Below, one piece after another: positions 43,814 to 52,127 of a stretch of DNA of 64,000 nt. The position numbers and the translations under genes were made by a program. Origin of the DNA: Streptomyces flavofungini (GTDB lineage: Bacteria; Actinomycetota; Actinomycetes; Streptomycetales; Streptomycetaceae); the NCBI RefSeq assembly GCF_030388665.1, contig NZ_CP128846.1:4290501-4354500 (forward strand), read 5' to 3'. Below the pieces are notes generated by a model. The model made no database searches. It worked only from the letters and a program-made list of their open reading frames with translations, and was not told the DNA's origin. Position 1 is the stretch's first letter. Each line of letters opens with the position of its first letter.

Positions 43814-44263
43814 ATGCAGACGATCTGGCTCAGCGGCGCGGAGTGGTTCGCGATCCTCCGGATCGGGCTCGGCCTCTGGTGGCTGGAGAGCTGGCGGCAC
43901 AAGGACAAGAAGACCTGGTTCACCGGCGGGGGCATCGGCTGGGCGGCCGGCATCGCCGAGAAGCACCGGTGGCCGGTCGTGCGCCGCGGCTTCGACACCG
44001 TGGTGAAACCGCGCCCCCGCCTGATGGCCTACGTCGTCGCGTACGCGGAGCTGGCCCTGGGCCTCGGCCTCATCGCCGGTTTCCTCACGCCGATCGCGCT
44101 GGCCTGCGGCCTCCTGCTCAATCTGATCTACCTCGTCCTGATGATCCACGACTGGGCCGAGCAGGGACAGAACCTGATGATGGCACTGATCTCGGCGGTG
44201 GCGCTGTTCGCGATGAGCTGGCAGGTGTGGTCGGTGGACGAGGCGTTGGGGTGGTTCCTGTGA
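43814..44263 (+). CDS. DoxX family membrane protein
   Basis: A 149-residue protein with four hydrophobic helices (about 10-25, 73-92, 97-115 and 121-138). It carries the DoxX pattern ILRIGLGLWWLESWRHKD at the N-terminus and YAELALGLGLIAGFLTPIAL. Family members act in thiosulfate oxidation or redox defence at the membrane. GGAAGGG precedes the ATG. It is divergent from the amidohydrolase and shares a similar operator, so they may be co-regulated. Confidence 0.88.
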   Translation: MQTIWLSGAEWFAILRIGLGLWWLESWRHKDKKTWFTGGGIGWAAGIAEKHRWPVVRRGFDTVVKPRPRLMAYVVAYAELALGLGLIAGFLTPIALACGLLLNLIYLVLMIHDWAEQGQNLMMALISAVALFAMSWQVWSVDEALGWFL

Positions 44264-44306
44264 GGGGGCGCCCGGGAGGGCGTCGTAGTCGTGAAGGAGA
44301 TGGGGC

Positions 44307-44927
44307 GTGAGGGGATCCGGGCGGGATGAGGCTTCGGGCGGAGCCACGGCCGACGAGGCCCTGCGGGCGGGGCACTCGGCTCGGGCGCGCAGTGCTGCGG
44401 CGCGGGCTGCCGCTGTGAGCCGGTACGTCGAGCGGGGGCGCGGGGAGGGGCGGGGCCCGGACGGGGGTGCCGGGGCGGACGGAGAGGCCCGGGCGGACGG
44501 GGATGTCGAGGTGGCCGCCGTGGGCGAGGAGGTCGTCTGGAAGGCGGCGCATGCGGCCCGGGTGTCCGCGCAGGCCGTCGCCGTGCTCGCCGAGAGCGCC
44601 CCCGACCCGGCGGCGGACTCGCGCTGCGCGCGGAACGCCGCGGCGTCCGCCGCGCAGGCCGCCGACATGGCCCGGATCCACGACGGCGACAGCGAACTCG
44701 CCGTCGCCGCCTGCGAAGCGGCCCTCAAGGCGGCGCAGGCGGCGGGGGCCGCCGCGAAGGCAGGGGAACTGGGAGCGAACCGTTCCCTGAACGCGGCGGC
44801 CGACGAGGCGGAGGCCACGGCGGTCGCGGCGGCGGAACGGGCCGGGTGGGTACGGCCCGGGGAGGAGGTGCCGGGGGTGCCGACGGGGGTGCGGAGCGGG
44901 GAGTTGATGCGGATGCTGCATCTGTGA
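44307..44927 (+). CDS. Ala-rich helical hypothetical protein
   Basis: A 206-residue protein, about one third alanine, with long predicted helices (EVVWKAAHAARVSAQAVAVL, ELAVAACEAALKAAQAAGAA) and a charged low-complexity stretch near 40-68. No family recognised. GAAGGAGATG precedes the GTG start, 43 bp after the DoxX stop, so it may be co-transcribed with doxX. Confidence 0.65.
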   Translation: MRGSGRDEASGGATADEALRAGHSARARSAAARAAAVSRYVERGRGEGRGPDGGAGADGEARADGDVEVAAVGEEVVWKAAHAARVSAQAVAVLAESAPDPAADSRCARNAAASAAQAADMARIHDGDSELAVAACEAALKAAQAAGAAAKAGELGANRSLNAAADEAEATAVAAAERAGWVRPGEEVPGVPTGVRSGELMRMLHL

Positions 44928-44954
44928 GGGCGGGATCGCGCACCGGGGCGGGGC

Positions 44955-45575
44955 TCAGGGCAGGAACGCGTTCACCGCCGCTCTGGTCAGAGTGCGGAAG
45001 CGTTGTTCGCCGCGGCCTTCGGGGAAGTGGCCGCCGCGTTCGAGGCTGATCACCCCGTGGGCGGCCGCCCACAGAGTGTCGGTGATCTCGTCGACGTCGG
45101 CGTCCGGACGCAGCACACCCGCCTCGACGCAGCCGCGGGCCGCCTCCCGCAGGACGTCCAGGCTGGCCGCCGCCGCGGCACGGGACTCCTCGTCCGGTAC
45201 GAAGCCGGGAATGCCCTCGCCGTGCATGACGCTGTAGAAGTTGGGCTCCGCCAGGGCGTTGGCGCGGTAGGCGCGGCCCACGGCGGCCAGGTACGCGGCC
45301 GGGTCGTCGCCGCGCGGCACCTCGGCGAGGCACCGGTGCAGGCGGGCAAAGCCCTCCCGGTACAGCGCGGCCGCGATGCCCTCCTTGGCGCCGAAGAGCC
45401 GGTAGAGGACCGTGGTCGAACAGCCCGCCGCCGCGGCCAGGCGGCGCATGCTCAGGGCGGCGGGCCCCTCGTCCGCCAGCAGCCCGGCGGCGAGGTCGAG
45501 GACGGCGGCACGGAGGGCTTCCTCGCCCTGGGCCTGGGCTCGGGCGAAGGCGGTGGGGTGGGGCGTGGTGGGCAA
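44955..45575 (-). CDS. TetR/AcrR family transcriptional regulator
   Basis: A 206-residue repressor. The helix-turn-helix is at about 41-60 (SMRRLAAAAGCSTTVLYRLF), and a TetR C-terminal domain of the WHG-type follows (PNFYSVMHGE, then LWAAAHGVISLE). The TTG start is supported by GAGGAGCGAG upstream. It is 135 bp downstream of the TlpA-like gene on the same strand; the AT-rich dyad before that gene may be its operator. The dyads around 43.6-43.8 kb are a second candidate target. Confidence 0.88.
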   Translation of the reverse strand: MPTTPHPTAFARAQAQGEEALRAAVLDLAAGLLADEGPAALSMRRLAAAAGCSTTVLYRLFGAKEGIAAALYREGFARLHRCLAEVPRGDDPAAYLAAVGRAYRANALAEPNFYSVMHGEGIPGFVPDEESRAAAAASLDVLREAARGCVEAGVLRPDADVDEITDTLWAAAHGVISLERGGHFPEGRGEQRFRTLTRAAVNAFLP

Positions 45576-45710
45576 GGTGGCTCGCTCCTCGGGGGGACGT
45601 CAGGGGTGGGCCGGGCTTTCGGGTGCGCCCTCGGGCGCTCGCACCTTCGGGCACTCGCGCCCCGAGGCACCCGTGCCCTCAGGCACTCGTACCCCGAGGC
45701 GCCCGTACCC

Positions 45711-46850
45711 CTACTGCCAGTCCGGCAACGGCCGGTAGATCGGCACGCCCGCCTCCTCGAGACCGGCGCGCCGGGCGAAGTACTCCTCCCCCATCGGGTC
45801 CACCCCGAGCAGCGGCATCGCACTGCGCCATGTCGTCACGTCCTCCGGCGCGAGTTCCGCCGCCGCGGCGAAGTGCCGTTCCGCGGCCTTCTGTTGGCCG
45901 TTGCGCAGCAACCACAGCGCCAACGCAGCTTCAGTGCGGGCGAGTTGGCGGTCCGGCGTGCTCGGGTGGGTCAGCTCGGCGACCCCGTTCGCATGCAGGC
46001 CCGTGTCGCCCGTCGTCACCCAGCGGCGCAGCGCGGCCAGCGCCTTCGTGGAGTCCAGGCCGCTCATGGAGCGGAACAGGTCGGTGGCGAACTGGGTGTC
46101 GTTCGGCCGCGCAATGCGCCCCTCCTCGTCGATCCACACCACGGTGGGGACGTTGAGGAGCTGGTACTGGTCCGCAACGCGGCCGTCGACGTCGATCAGC
46201 GCCGGGTGCGTCGGGGCGGCCTCGGCGATCCAGGGCGCCGCGTCCTCGATCCTGCGGTCCACGGCGACGCTGAGCACCGAGAAGCCCTCGTCCGCGAGCG
46301 CGGCGTGCTGCCGCTCCCACTCCGGGAGGTCGTAGCGGCAGCCGCACCAGGAGGCCCAGAAGACCAACGCCACCTTGCGGCCGCGCAGTTCACCGAGCCG
46401 GTGCTCGGCGCCGTGGACGTCGGGCAGCGCGAAGTCGGGGGCGGTGCCGCCGGTGAGCGTCGCGGAACGGTCGGCGGCGGAGACCCCGAAGGCGACGACA
46501 CCCTCGTCCGGGCCCACGCCCGCGCTCGCTTCCAGGCTCAGCTCCACCGCGACCGGACGGTTCAGCAAGGCGGCGAAAGCGGTGACGTCCAGCGTTCCGG
46601 TGCCCGCCTCGCCAAGGTCCTCCAGGGCGGCGACGGCCGCCGTCGGGACGCAGAGGTCGCCCCGGCACCAGCCCTGCGGCTTGCGCGTGAAGCCCAGGGC
46701 GCGCTCCACGTCGGCGAAGGCGAGCCGGACGTGCGGGGTGGCGCCGTCCGCGGCGGGGCGGAGTTCGGCCTCGACGCGGCTCTCGACGTGGTCGTCGAGA
46801 ACCGTGAGGCGGACGGTGCCCAGCTCGGGCGGGACCGAGGTGCCGTGCAT
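45711..46850 (-). CDS. TlpA/ResA-like thioredoxin-fold protein with CxC active site
   Basis: A 379-residue protein. The first 130 residues are a beta-rich domain (LTVLDDHVESRVEAELRP). A TlpA-like thioredoxin domain follows (about 133-270) with FALPDVHGAEHRLGELRG, active site FWASWCGCRYDL and cis-Pro NVPTVVWID. The last about 110 residues are helical, TPR-like. The active site reads WCGC where the family has WCxxC, so one residue of the redox loop is missing. No signal peptide is evident. AGGGGG precedes the ATG. An AT-rich dyad lies 18-49 bp upstream. Confidence 0.85.
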   Translation of the reverse strand: MHGTSVPPELGTVRLTVLDDHVESRVEAELRPAADGATPHVRLAFADVERALGFTRKPQGWCRGDLCVPTAAVAALEDLGEAGTGTLDVTAFAALLNRPVAVELSLEASAGVGPDEGVVAFGVSAADRSATLTGGTAPDFALPDVHGAEHRLGELRGRKVALVFWASWCGCRYDLPEWERQHAALADEGFSVLSVAVDRRIEDAAPWIAEAAPTHPALIDVDGRVADQYQLLNVPTVVWIDEEGRIARPNDTQFATDLFRSMSGLDSTKALAALRRWVTTGDTGLHANGVAELTHPSTPDRQLARTEAALALWLLRNGQQKAAERHFAAAAELAPEDVTTWRSAMPLLGVDPMGEEYFARRAGLEEAGVPIYRPLPDWQ

Positions 46851-46867
46851 GGTGCCCCCTTCATGGA

Positions 46868-46899
46868 GTAACGTCGTTTCTGTAAAATAACAGCGTTAC
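46868..46899. promoter_or_regulatory. AT-rich dyad operator upstream of the TlpA-like gene
   Basis: Outer arms gtaacg/cgttac (46868-46873, 46894-46899) and inner ctgt/acag enclose aaaata. It sits where the promoter of the gene starting at 46850 (minus strand) is expected, consistent with a repressor site. Confidence 0.65.
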
Positions 46900-46981
46900 T
46901 GCACCAAGGCAACGGCGCCGGGAGCACCCCTTCCAGCAAGCGCGCGGGGGCTGTTGGCGGTCGGGCCGGGCACGAGCGCGC

Positions 46982-47374
46982 CTACCGCACGTCCCGCTCC
47001 GCGGCCTCCGCCGCCTCCGCGATGCGCTTGACGGCCGCGAGGCGCCGGTCCCAGTCGGCCGCGAGGGCGGCCATCCAGCGGGCCGTGACGTCCAGCGCCG
47101 CGGGCCGTACCGCGTACCGCATCTCGCGTCCGACCCGGTTGCCGGAGACCAGACCGGCGGCGTCCAGGACGGCGAGGTGCTTGACCACGGCCTGGCGGGA
47201 GACGGGGAGTTGGTCGGCGAGCCTCGTCGCGGTGGCCTCGCCCCGAGCGGCGAGCAGGTCGAGGAGCCGACGCCGGGTCGGATCGGCCAGCGCGGCCAGC
47301 ACACCGTCCACAGCCTCGCCCCCACCCTCGATCCCGCCCTCGGCACCCTCGGCGGCCGGGTCCTGGTCGGTCAC
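46982..47374 (-). CDS. ArsR family transcriptional regulator
   Basis: A 130-residue winged-helix regulator: ALADPTRRRLLDLLAARGEA, the recognition helix ADQLPVSRQAVVKHLAVLDA and the wing GNRVGREMRYAV. There are no metal-binding cysteines, as usual for ArsR proteins paired with SRPBCC proteins. Its GTG overlaps the stop of the SRPBCC gene (GTGA), so the two are translated from one message. Two GCAAC-based dyads upstream of the operon are probable autoregulatory sites. Confidence 0.92.
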   Translation of the reverse strand: MTDQDPAAEGAEGGIEGGGEAVDGVLAALADPTRRRLLDLLAARGEATATRLADQLPVSRQAVVKHLAVLDAAGLVSGNRVGREMRYAVRPAALDVTARWMAALAADWDRRLAAVKRIAEAAEAAERDVR

Positions 47375-47862
47375 GCGGCCGACTGCTCGGCTCGCCGCTT
47401 GAGCGCGTCGAGCTCCTGGGGCCAGCCGACGGTGTTGTCCCGTACCGCATGGGCGCGCAGCTCCTCGGACCCGACGAGCGCCGCGAATCCGCTCTCCACG
47501 ACACGGAGCCGCGTCTTGTCGCCCTCCGAAGTCAGCGTGAACTCGACGAGGGTGCTGTTGTCGGCCCGCAGTTCCTCGCCGGGGAACGCACTGGCCCAGC
47601 GGTACGCCACATACGTCTGCGGCTCGACCTTCTCCACCCGCACCGGATAGTCCCCGTACTGAGGATTCCGCGCCACGATCGACTCACCTTCCCTGGCCGT
47701 GGCCCCCGCCGGACTCGCCTCCTCGGCCACCCAGAACCCGGGCTGGGTCACCAGCGACCAGACCCGGTCCAGGGAGGCGGCGATCAGAGTCTCGCGCTCG
47801 ATCCGGTCCTGCGGGCCGTCCGGGCTGCGCGGGTCCTGCGGGCTGCTCCCGGTGTCACTCAT
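47371..47862 (-). CDS. SRPBCC (AHSA1/polyketide cyclase-like) domain protein
   Basis: A 163-residue ligand-binding fold of the START/SRPBCC superfamily: RETLIAASLDRVWSLVTQPG at the start, YVAYRWASAFPGEE in the middle, and LRVVESGFAAL with a long C-terminal helix. It has no catalytic signature. AGGAGGAG lies 10 nt before the ATG at 47862. It is first in a two-gene operon with an ArsR regulator, the usual association of this family; the ligand is unknown. Confidence 0.92.
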   Translation of the reverse strand: MSDTGSSPQDPRSPDGPQDRIERETLIAASLDRVWSLVTQPGFWVAEEASPAGATAREGESIVARNPQYGDYPVRVEKVEPQTYVAYRWASAFPGEELRADNSTLVEFTLTSEGDKTRLRVVESGFAALVGSEELRAHAVRDNTVGWPQELDALKRRAEQSAA

Positions 47863-47897
47863 GGCGGGCTCCTCCTGGGTCTCGGCCTCGACGGTTG

Positions 47898-47917
47898 GTG
47901 CAACCTCAGAGTTGCAC
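47898..47917. promoter_or_regulatory. Candidate ArsR operator 1
   Basis: Perfect dyad gtgcaac-ctcaga-gttgcac, 36 bp upstream of the SRPBCC start. Confidence 0.7.
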
Positions 47918-47932
47918 ATCAAGAGGGGAAGC

Positions 47933-47948
47933 GCAACCGACGGGTTGC
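47933..47948. promoter_or_regulatory. Candidate ArsR operator 2
   Basis: Perfect dyad gcaacc-gacg-ggttgc. It shares the GCAAC core with the site at 47898-47917 and is centred 33 bp from it, in the gap to the divergent ankyrin gene. Confidence 0.65.
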
Positions 47949-48002
47949 TCCTCGGCGCCCAGCGGGGCACCCGTTGTCAGTGGGTGCTGTCACGCTGCGC
48001 TC

Positions 48003-49739
48003 ATGGGATTCTTCGAGGAGTTAGTGCTGCCGGAGGAACCGGCGGAAGCGCGCGATGCGTTGGTCCGGCTCGGGACCCCGGGGGACGACGCGGGACGGGA
48101 GGGCCCGCCCGTCGACTGGTTCGTGCCCGTGCTCGTTTCGCAGGTGGGAGTGGCGGGAGCCGGGCCCACCGCCAAGGTGATGACGGTCGGCTGGTCCGTG
48201 TGGCCGCAGTCGGTCACCTTGCATCTGGCCGTGTTCGAGCCCGTCCACTGGCAGCAGGGGCGGCGCGGGGGGCGGCAGTCCGGGCTTCGGGTGGGGCTGG
48301 CGCTGGCCGACGGACGACGGGTGACCTCACTGGACAGCACGGCGGAGCCGCGCATCGCCGGGCCCGCCGCCCGGGCGTCCGACGAGCAGTCGGGCGGGCT
48401 CGTCCCGCTGGACATCGGCACGTCGTTCCGCCACCAGTCGCTGTTCAAGACCGATGTCGACCTGCACCTCGGGGAGTTGCCGCCCGCCGGTGAGACACGG
48501 CTCGTGGTGGAGTGGCCCGACGAGGACATCCCGGAGACCAGCACCCCGGTCGACGCCGACACCCTGCGGGCCGCCGCTTCGCGCTCCGTGGAGGTGTGGC
48601 CGGACCTCCAGCCGCCCGACCCCGCCACCCAGCCGAGCGCCTTCTCGCTCTTCCGGCGCGGCGGCCCGCCGGACTTCCTCGCCCCGCCCCTCACCCGATG
48701 GCAGCGCGACGCCCTGCGCGAGCAGGAAGAGGCCCGGCAGCGCTATGTACCGCGAGGCGACTGGGAGCGCATGGGGTACGCGGACTGGGGCGACGCGGCG
48801 CTGATCCGCGCCCGCCTGGAGGGCGGCGCACCGGCCGACGCCTCCCTCTGGGGCTCCACGCCGCTGCACCGCGCGGCCGAGCGGGGTTCCGCCGACGCGG
48901 TCGCGGCGCTCCTCGAACACCTCACGGAGATCGACACGCTCGACGACGAGGACAACACCGCCCTCTGGCACGCGGTGTGCAGCATGGACGAGGGGAGCGT
49001 CCGCGCGCTCATCGACGCCGGGGCCGACGTCTGGACGCCGCAGGTCGGGGACTGGTCGCCGGGCCGGCTCCTGCTCGGCACGCCGTACGCACCGCTGGTC
49101 GCGGACCTGCCGGGCGCCGTCCCCCTCCCGGCCGAGGACGCCGCCGCCTTCCAGGCCGCGGACGCCCTCATCAAGGCCTTCGGCGAGGAGGAGTTGCACA
49201 CCGAGGGCCTCGGCATCGCCTTCGTCCGCGACGTGGACGGAGACGAGTTGATACGACGACTGGGAGCGGATCCCGGGCGGATCCCCGAGACCGGGCCGCA
49301 CGACACCCCGTTCGACGACCGGGACTTCGACGCGTCGCTACGGCACGTGGCGGTCGGCGAGATACCCGGCACACCCGGCGGCTGCGTCCTCACGCAGTGG
49401 GGGTACATGCCGAGCGACGACGCCGTCCTGCGCGCCATCACGGCGGGCACCGCGGCGTACGGCGTGTACTTCAACGCCAAGGGCGGAACACACGGCACCC
49501 TCGCCCGGGACGGCGAGATCATCGAGGGCGAGGAGATCGGCCTCTCCCCGTTCGAGTCCGACCCGCCCGCCTACTGGCACTTCCGCTTCTGGCAGCGCGG
49601 TTCCCGCGTCCCGTACTCGGCACGCAGCCTCGCCTATGCCTGCGCGGCGGCCGGGATGCGCGTCAGCGAGGGCCACACCGTCGTCGCCAGGCGGGCTCCG
49701 CTGCGCTGGGTGGAGCTGCCTCCGGAGCTTCGGCGCTGA
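48003..49739 (+). CDS. Ankyrin-repeat protein with unknown flanking domains
   Basis: A 578-residue soluble protein. Residues about 1-200 form an unrecognised beta-rich domain (VMTVGWSVWPQSVTLHLAVF). Ankyrin-type repeats occupy about 268-345 (GSTPLHRAAERGSADAVAAL, then NTALWHAVCSMDEGSVRALI and DAGADVW). The C-terminal about 200 residues are another unknown domain (LTQWGYMPSDDAVLRAITAG). No ribosome site precedes the ATG at 48003; CACGCT at 6 nt upstream is a weak leaderless -10. It probably mediates protein interactions; partners unknown. Confidence 0.8.
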   Translation: MGFFEELVLPEEPAEARDALVRLGTPGDDAGREGPPVDWFVPVLVSQVGVAGAGPTAKVMTVGWSVWPQSVTLHLAVFEPVHWQQGRRGGRQSGLRVGLALADGRRVTSLDSTAEPRIAGPAARASDEQSGGLVPLDIGTSFRHQSLFKTDVDLHLGELPPAGETRLVVEWPDEDIPETSTPVDADTLRAAASRSVEVWPDLQPPDPATQPSAFSLFRRGGPPDFLAPPLTRWQRDALREQEEARQRYVPRGDWERMGYADWGDAALIRARLEGGAPADASLWGSTPLHRAAERGSADAVAALLEHLTEIDTLDDEDNTALWHAVCSMDEGSVRALIDAGADVWTPQVGDWSPGRLLLGTPYAPLVADLPGAVPLPAEDAAAFQAADALIKAFGEEELHTEGLGIAFVRDVDGDELIRRLGADPGRIPETGPHDTPFDDRDFDASLRHVAVGEIPGTPGGCVLTQWGYMPSDDAVLRAITAGTAAYGVYFNAKGGTHGTLARDGEIIEGEEIGLSPFESDPPAYWHFRFWQRGSRVPYSARSLAYACAAAGMRVSEGHTVVARRAPLRWVELPPELRR

Positions 49740-49864
49740 GCAGGCGCCCTCGGGAACGGCCAGGGCACGTGATGTGGATCACTCAGCGGGGTCGATGAGT
49801 CCCGGGGACGAGGGCGGTCCAATCAGTGACAAGACCAAACGTGAGACCCAAGGAGGGCGTTGAG

Positions 49865-50065
49865 ATGTCTGCTGCCGCTGCGAAGGGGCCCGCGAGCTAC
49901 TTTCCTTCCATCGAGGCGAAGTACGGGCGCCCCGTCTCCGAGTGGGTGGAGCTCATTCGGGGATCCGAGCTGAGCAAGCACATGGAACTCGTGAAGTGGC
50001 TCAAGGACGAGCACGGTCTCGGGCACGGGCACGCGAACGCGCTGGTTGCCCACGCCCGGAGCTGA
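49865..50065 (+). CDS. DUF4287 domain protein
   Basis: A 66-residue helical protein: YFPSIEAKYGRPVSEWVELI, then HMELVKWLKDEHGLGHGHAN. This is the DUF4287 pattern, a small domain common in actinobacteria with no known function. AAGGAGG precedes the ATG. Its last 65 bp overlap the convergent membrane-protein gene at 50001-50600. Confidence 0.92.
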   Translation: MSAAAAKGPASYFPSIEAKYGRPVSEWVELIRGSELSKHMELVKWLKDEHGLGHGHANALVAHARS

Positions 50066-50600
50066 GCACGGCCGCCGCCCCCGCGAGGACCGCCGCCGCG
50101 ATCGTCAGCGTGAGGACCGCCGGGTTGACGTACTCGGGGACCCCCACCGAGTACGTCGTGCCGTCCGCCGCGTGGCAGCCGAAGCGCAGCGGGACGTACG
50201 TGGCGCTGTAGCTCTCGATCGTCGTCACGTCGGCCGGGTTCTCCGCCTCGACGCAGGCCGCGCCCCGTTCCGTGTCGTCGAAGGCGAGCAGGCGCAGGGC
50301 GCCCCAGGCGTAGACGGTCAGGGCGCCCGCGCCCGCCAGCGACGCCGCGGCACCGAGGACGCGGGGGAAGGGCGGGGGTGGCGTCCCCCGGCCGCCGTCC
50401 GGGGCGTCCGGGCCGTCCGGGGCGTCAGGGCCGTCCAGGGCGACCGCGCCATTCGGGCTCACGGGTTCCGCGCGTCCGCAGACCACGCGTACCAGCGTGA
50501 CCGTCGCATACGCCGTCAGGCCCACGGCCAGTACCGACGCCACGAACACGATGCCCATCAGCGAGACGACGCTGTGGCCGTCCATCGGGTCCGTGAACAT
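50001..50600 (-). CDS. Membrane protein with two or three helices
   Basis: A 199-residue protein: helices at about 15-42 (LMGIVFVASVLAVGLTAYAT), 82-105 and 160-182, with a Pro/Asp/Gly-rich loop GPDAPDGPDAPDGG near 57-70 and an external segment with two Cys (GAACVEAENPADV, RFGCHAADG). The Arg/Ala tail is encoded opposite the DUF4287 gene, so it may be an extension. GGGGGAAC precedes the ATG. No family recognised. Confidence 0.7.
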   Translation of the reverse strand: MFTDPMDGHSVVSLMGIVFVASVLAVGLTAYATVTLVRVVCGRAEPVSPNGAVALDGPDAPDGPDAPDGGRGTPPPPFPRVLGAAASLAGAGALTVYAWGALRLLAFDDTERGAACVEAENPADVTTIESYSATYVPLRFGCHAADGTTYSVGVPEYVNPAVLTLTIAAAVLAGAAAVLSSGRGQPARSRARARDRARP

Positions 50601-51195
50601 GTTCCCCCGCCTGCTCTCCTCGCCCGGCTGCCACCAGGCACATGACCCGATTCCAGACTGTTGTCCGAATATCGGTTGATGACTGGGAATCTAGCAGGAG
50701 GTCCGCCCGCAGGCGTTATGTACCGACTTCCGCGACTCTCGCAGTGCGTGCCCGCGCGCGGGCGCTCGATGCGCCTGCGCGGCCGCTCCCCTGCGGCCGC
50801 GCAGGCGGGTGCGGTGGTCGCTGGACGATGCGCTCAGCCATGCCGCACCGGAACGGACCCGGCGCGGCGGAGTACGGCTCCACCACGGCACCGGAGTCCC
50901 GGGTCGAGGGTTGTTCCGTACTCAACAATGCCTCGCGCGGGGTGAGCCGCGCGAGGGCCGACTGGCCCTCGTGCGGGGCCGCCCGGCCCCTGCGTCGGGG
51001 CCCCGCCGGGCCGTTCGGCCCCTGGCAGGGAGCAAGCCCTTTCCGTCACCCTTGGCGGGGCACGGTTCTCCGCCCCCGTACGGACATGAATTCGCTGCCG
51101 TACGGGCACGGACACGGTCACCGGCGCCCCCTCCGCCGAGCAGGGCCGCCGACCGGCAGACCGATGGACACAACCGGGCCGACCAAGGGGTAGAC
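50601..51195. other. Divergent intergenic region with perfect hairpin
   Basis: About 595 bp without an accepted gene. It contains AT-richer promoter-like DNA at 50650-50700 (gaatatcggttgatgactgg) and, at 50772-50807, a perfect 15-bp hairpin (arm cgcctgcgcggccgc, loop tcccct). Because both flanking genes point away, the hairpin is not their terminator. A small RNA is possible. Confidence 0.5.
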
Positions 51196-51957
51196 ATGAA
51201 CAGCACTGCCGCAGCACCGGATCCAGCCCCCACCGACCCCGGCGACCCGCCACGCCCCATCCGCGTCTTCCTCCTCGACGACCACGAGGTCGTCCGGCGC
51301 GGGCTGCGCGACCTGCTCGGCGGGGAGCCCGGCATCGAGGTGGTCGGGGAGGCCGCAAGCGGGGAGCAGGCACTGGTCAGGGGGCCCGCGCTGCGGCCCG
51401 ACGTCGCCGTCCTCGACGTCCGGCTGCCCGACGGCAACGGCATCACCGTCTGCCGTGAACTGCGCTCCCTCATGCCGGAGTTGGCCTGCCTGATGCTCAC
51501 GTCGTTCGACGACGAGGATGCCCTGCTCGACGCCATCATGGCCGGCGCCGCGGGCTACGTACTCAAGCAGATCAAGGGGTCCGACCTGGTGACGGCCGTG
51601 CGGACCGTCGCCTCCGGGCAGTCGCTGCTCGACCCGGCCACGACCGCCCGCCTGATGCGGTCGCTGCGCGGCCCCGAGAGCGAAGCGCCCCCGGAGGACG
51701 CCCGGTTGTCCGCCCTCAACGAGCGCGAGCGTGCCATCCTCGCGCTCATCGGGGAAGGGCTCACCAACCGGCAGATCGGCGGGAAGCTGTATCTGTCCGA
51801 GAAGACCGTGAAGAACCACATCTCCCGGATGCTGGCCAAGCTGGGCGTCGAGCGACGGGTGCAGGCCGCCGTCATCGCCGCGCAGGTCATGCCGTCCGGC
51901 ACCGCCCCCAAGGCCGAGCCCGGCTCGCCGCCGTCGCAGGGGTCGACGGTCGGCTGA
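51196..51957 (+). CDS. NarL/DevR-type response regulator
   Basis: A 253-residue two-component regulator. The receiver domain (about 22-140) has FLLDDHEVV (acidic pair), phospho-acceptor Asp in [11 protein letters not shown] near 75, and LTSFDDE and YVLKQIKG (Lys). A LuxR-type helix-turn-helix follows (about 178-240: [38 protein letters not shown]). It resembles DevR/DosR and Streptomyces OsdR, which respond to hypoxia or redox signals. AAGGGG precedes the ATG. Its likely kinase is encoded convergently at 52128-53954. Confidence 0.92.
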   Translation: MNSTAAAPDPAPTDPGDPPRPIRVFLLDDHEVVRRGLRDLLGGEPGIEVVGEAASGEQALVRGPALRPDVAVLDVRLPDGNGITVCRELRSLMPELACLMLTSFDDEDALLDAIMAGAAGYVLKQIKGSDLVTAVRTVASGQSLLDPATTARLMRSLRGPESEAPPEDARLSALNERERAILALIGEGLTNRQIGGKLYLSEKTVKNHISRMLAKLGVERRVQAAVIAAQVMPSGTAPKAEPGSPPSQGSTVG

Positions 51958-52127
51958 GGCGATCGGGGCCGTCGGGCTCGGCCCGGCGGCCGGCTGAGGC
52001 GATCGGGGCGAGGTCGGGGCCAGCGGGCCGAGGTCGAGGCGACCGGGGCAGGGCCGAGGCCAGCGGGGCGAGGTCAGGGCCAGCGGGGCGAGGCCGCGGC
52101 CTGTCGTGCTCGGCGCCGAGGAGGCGC
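51958..52127. repeat. GC-rich imperfect repeats between convergent RR and kinase genes
   Basis: Units of about 20 bp such as gaggtcagggccagcggggc and gaggtcggggccagcgggcc repeat four to five times. Almost pure GC; no terminator with a T run is seen. Confidence 0.75.

Noticed and set aside
45003..46871. 622-residue plus-strand frame across the TetR and TlpA-like genes
   Set aside because: Antisense to two genes with clear family motifs; its own sequence is low-complexity.
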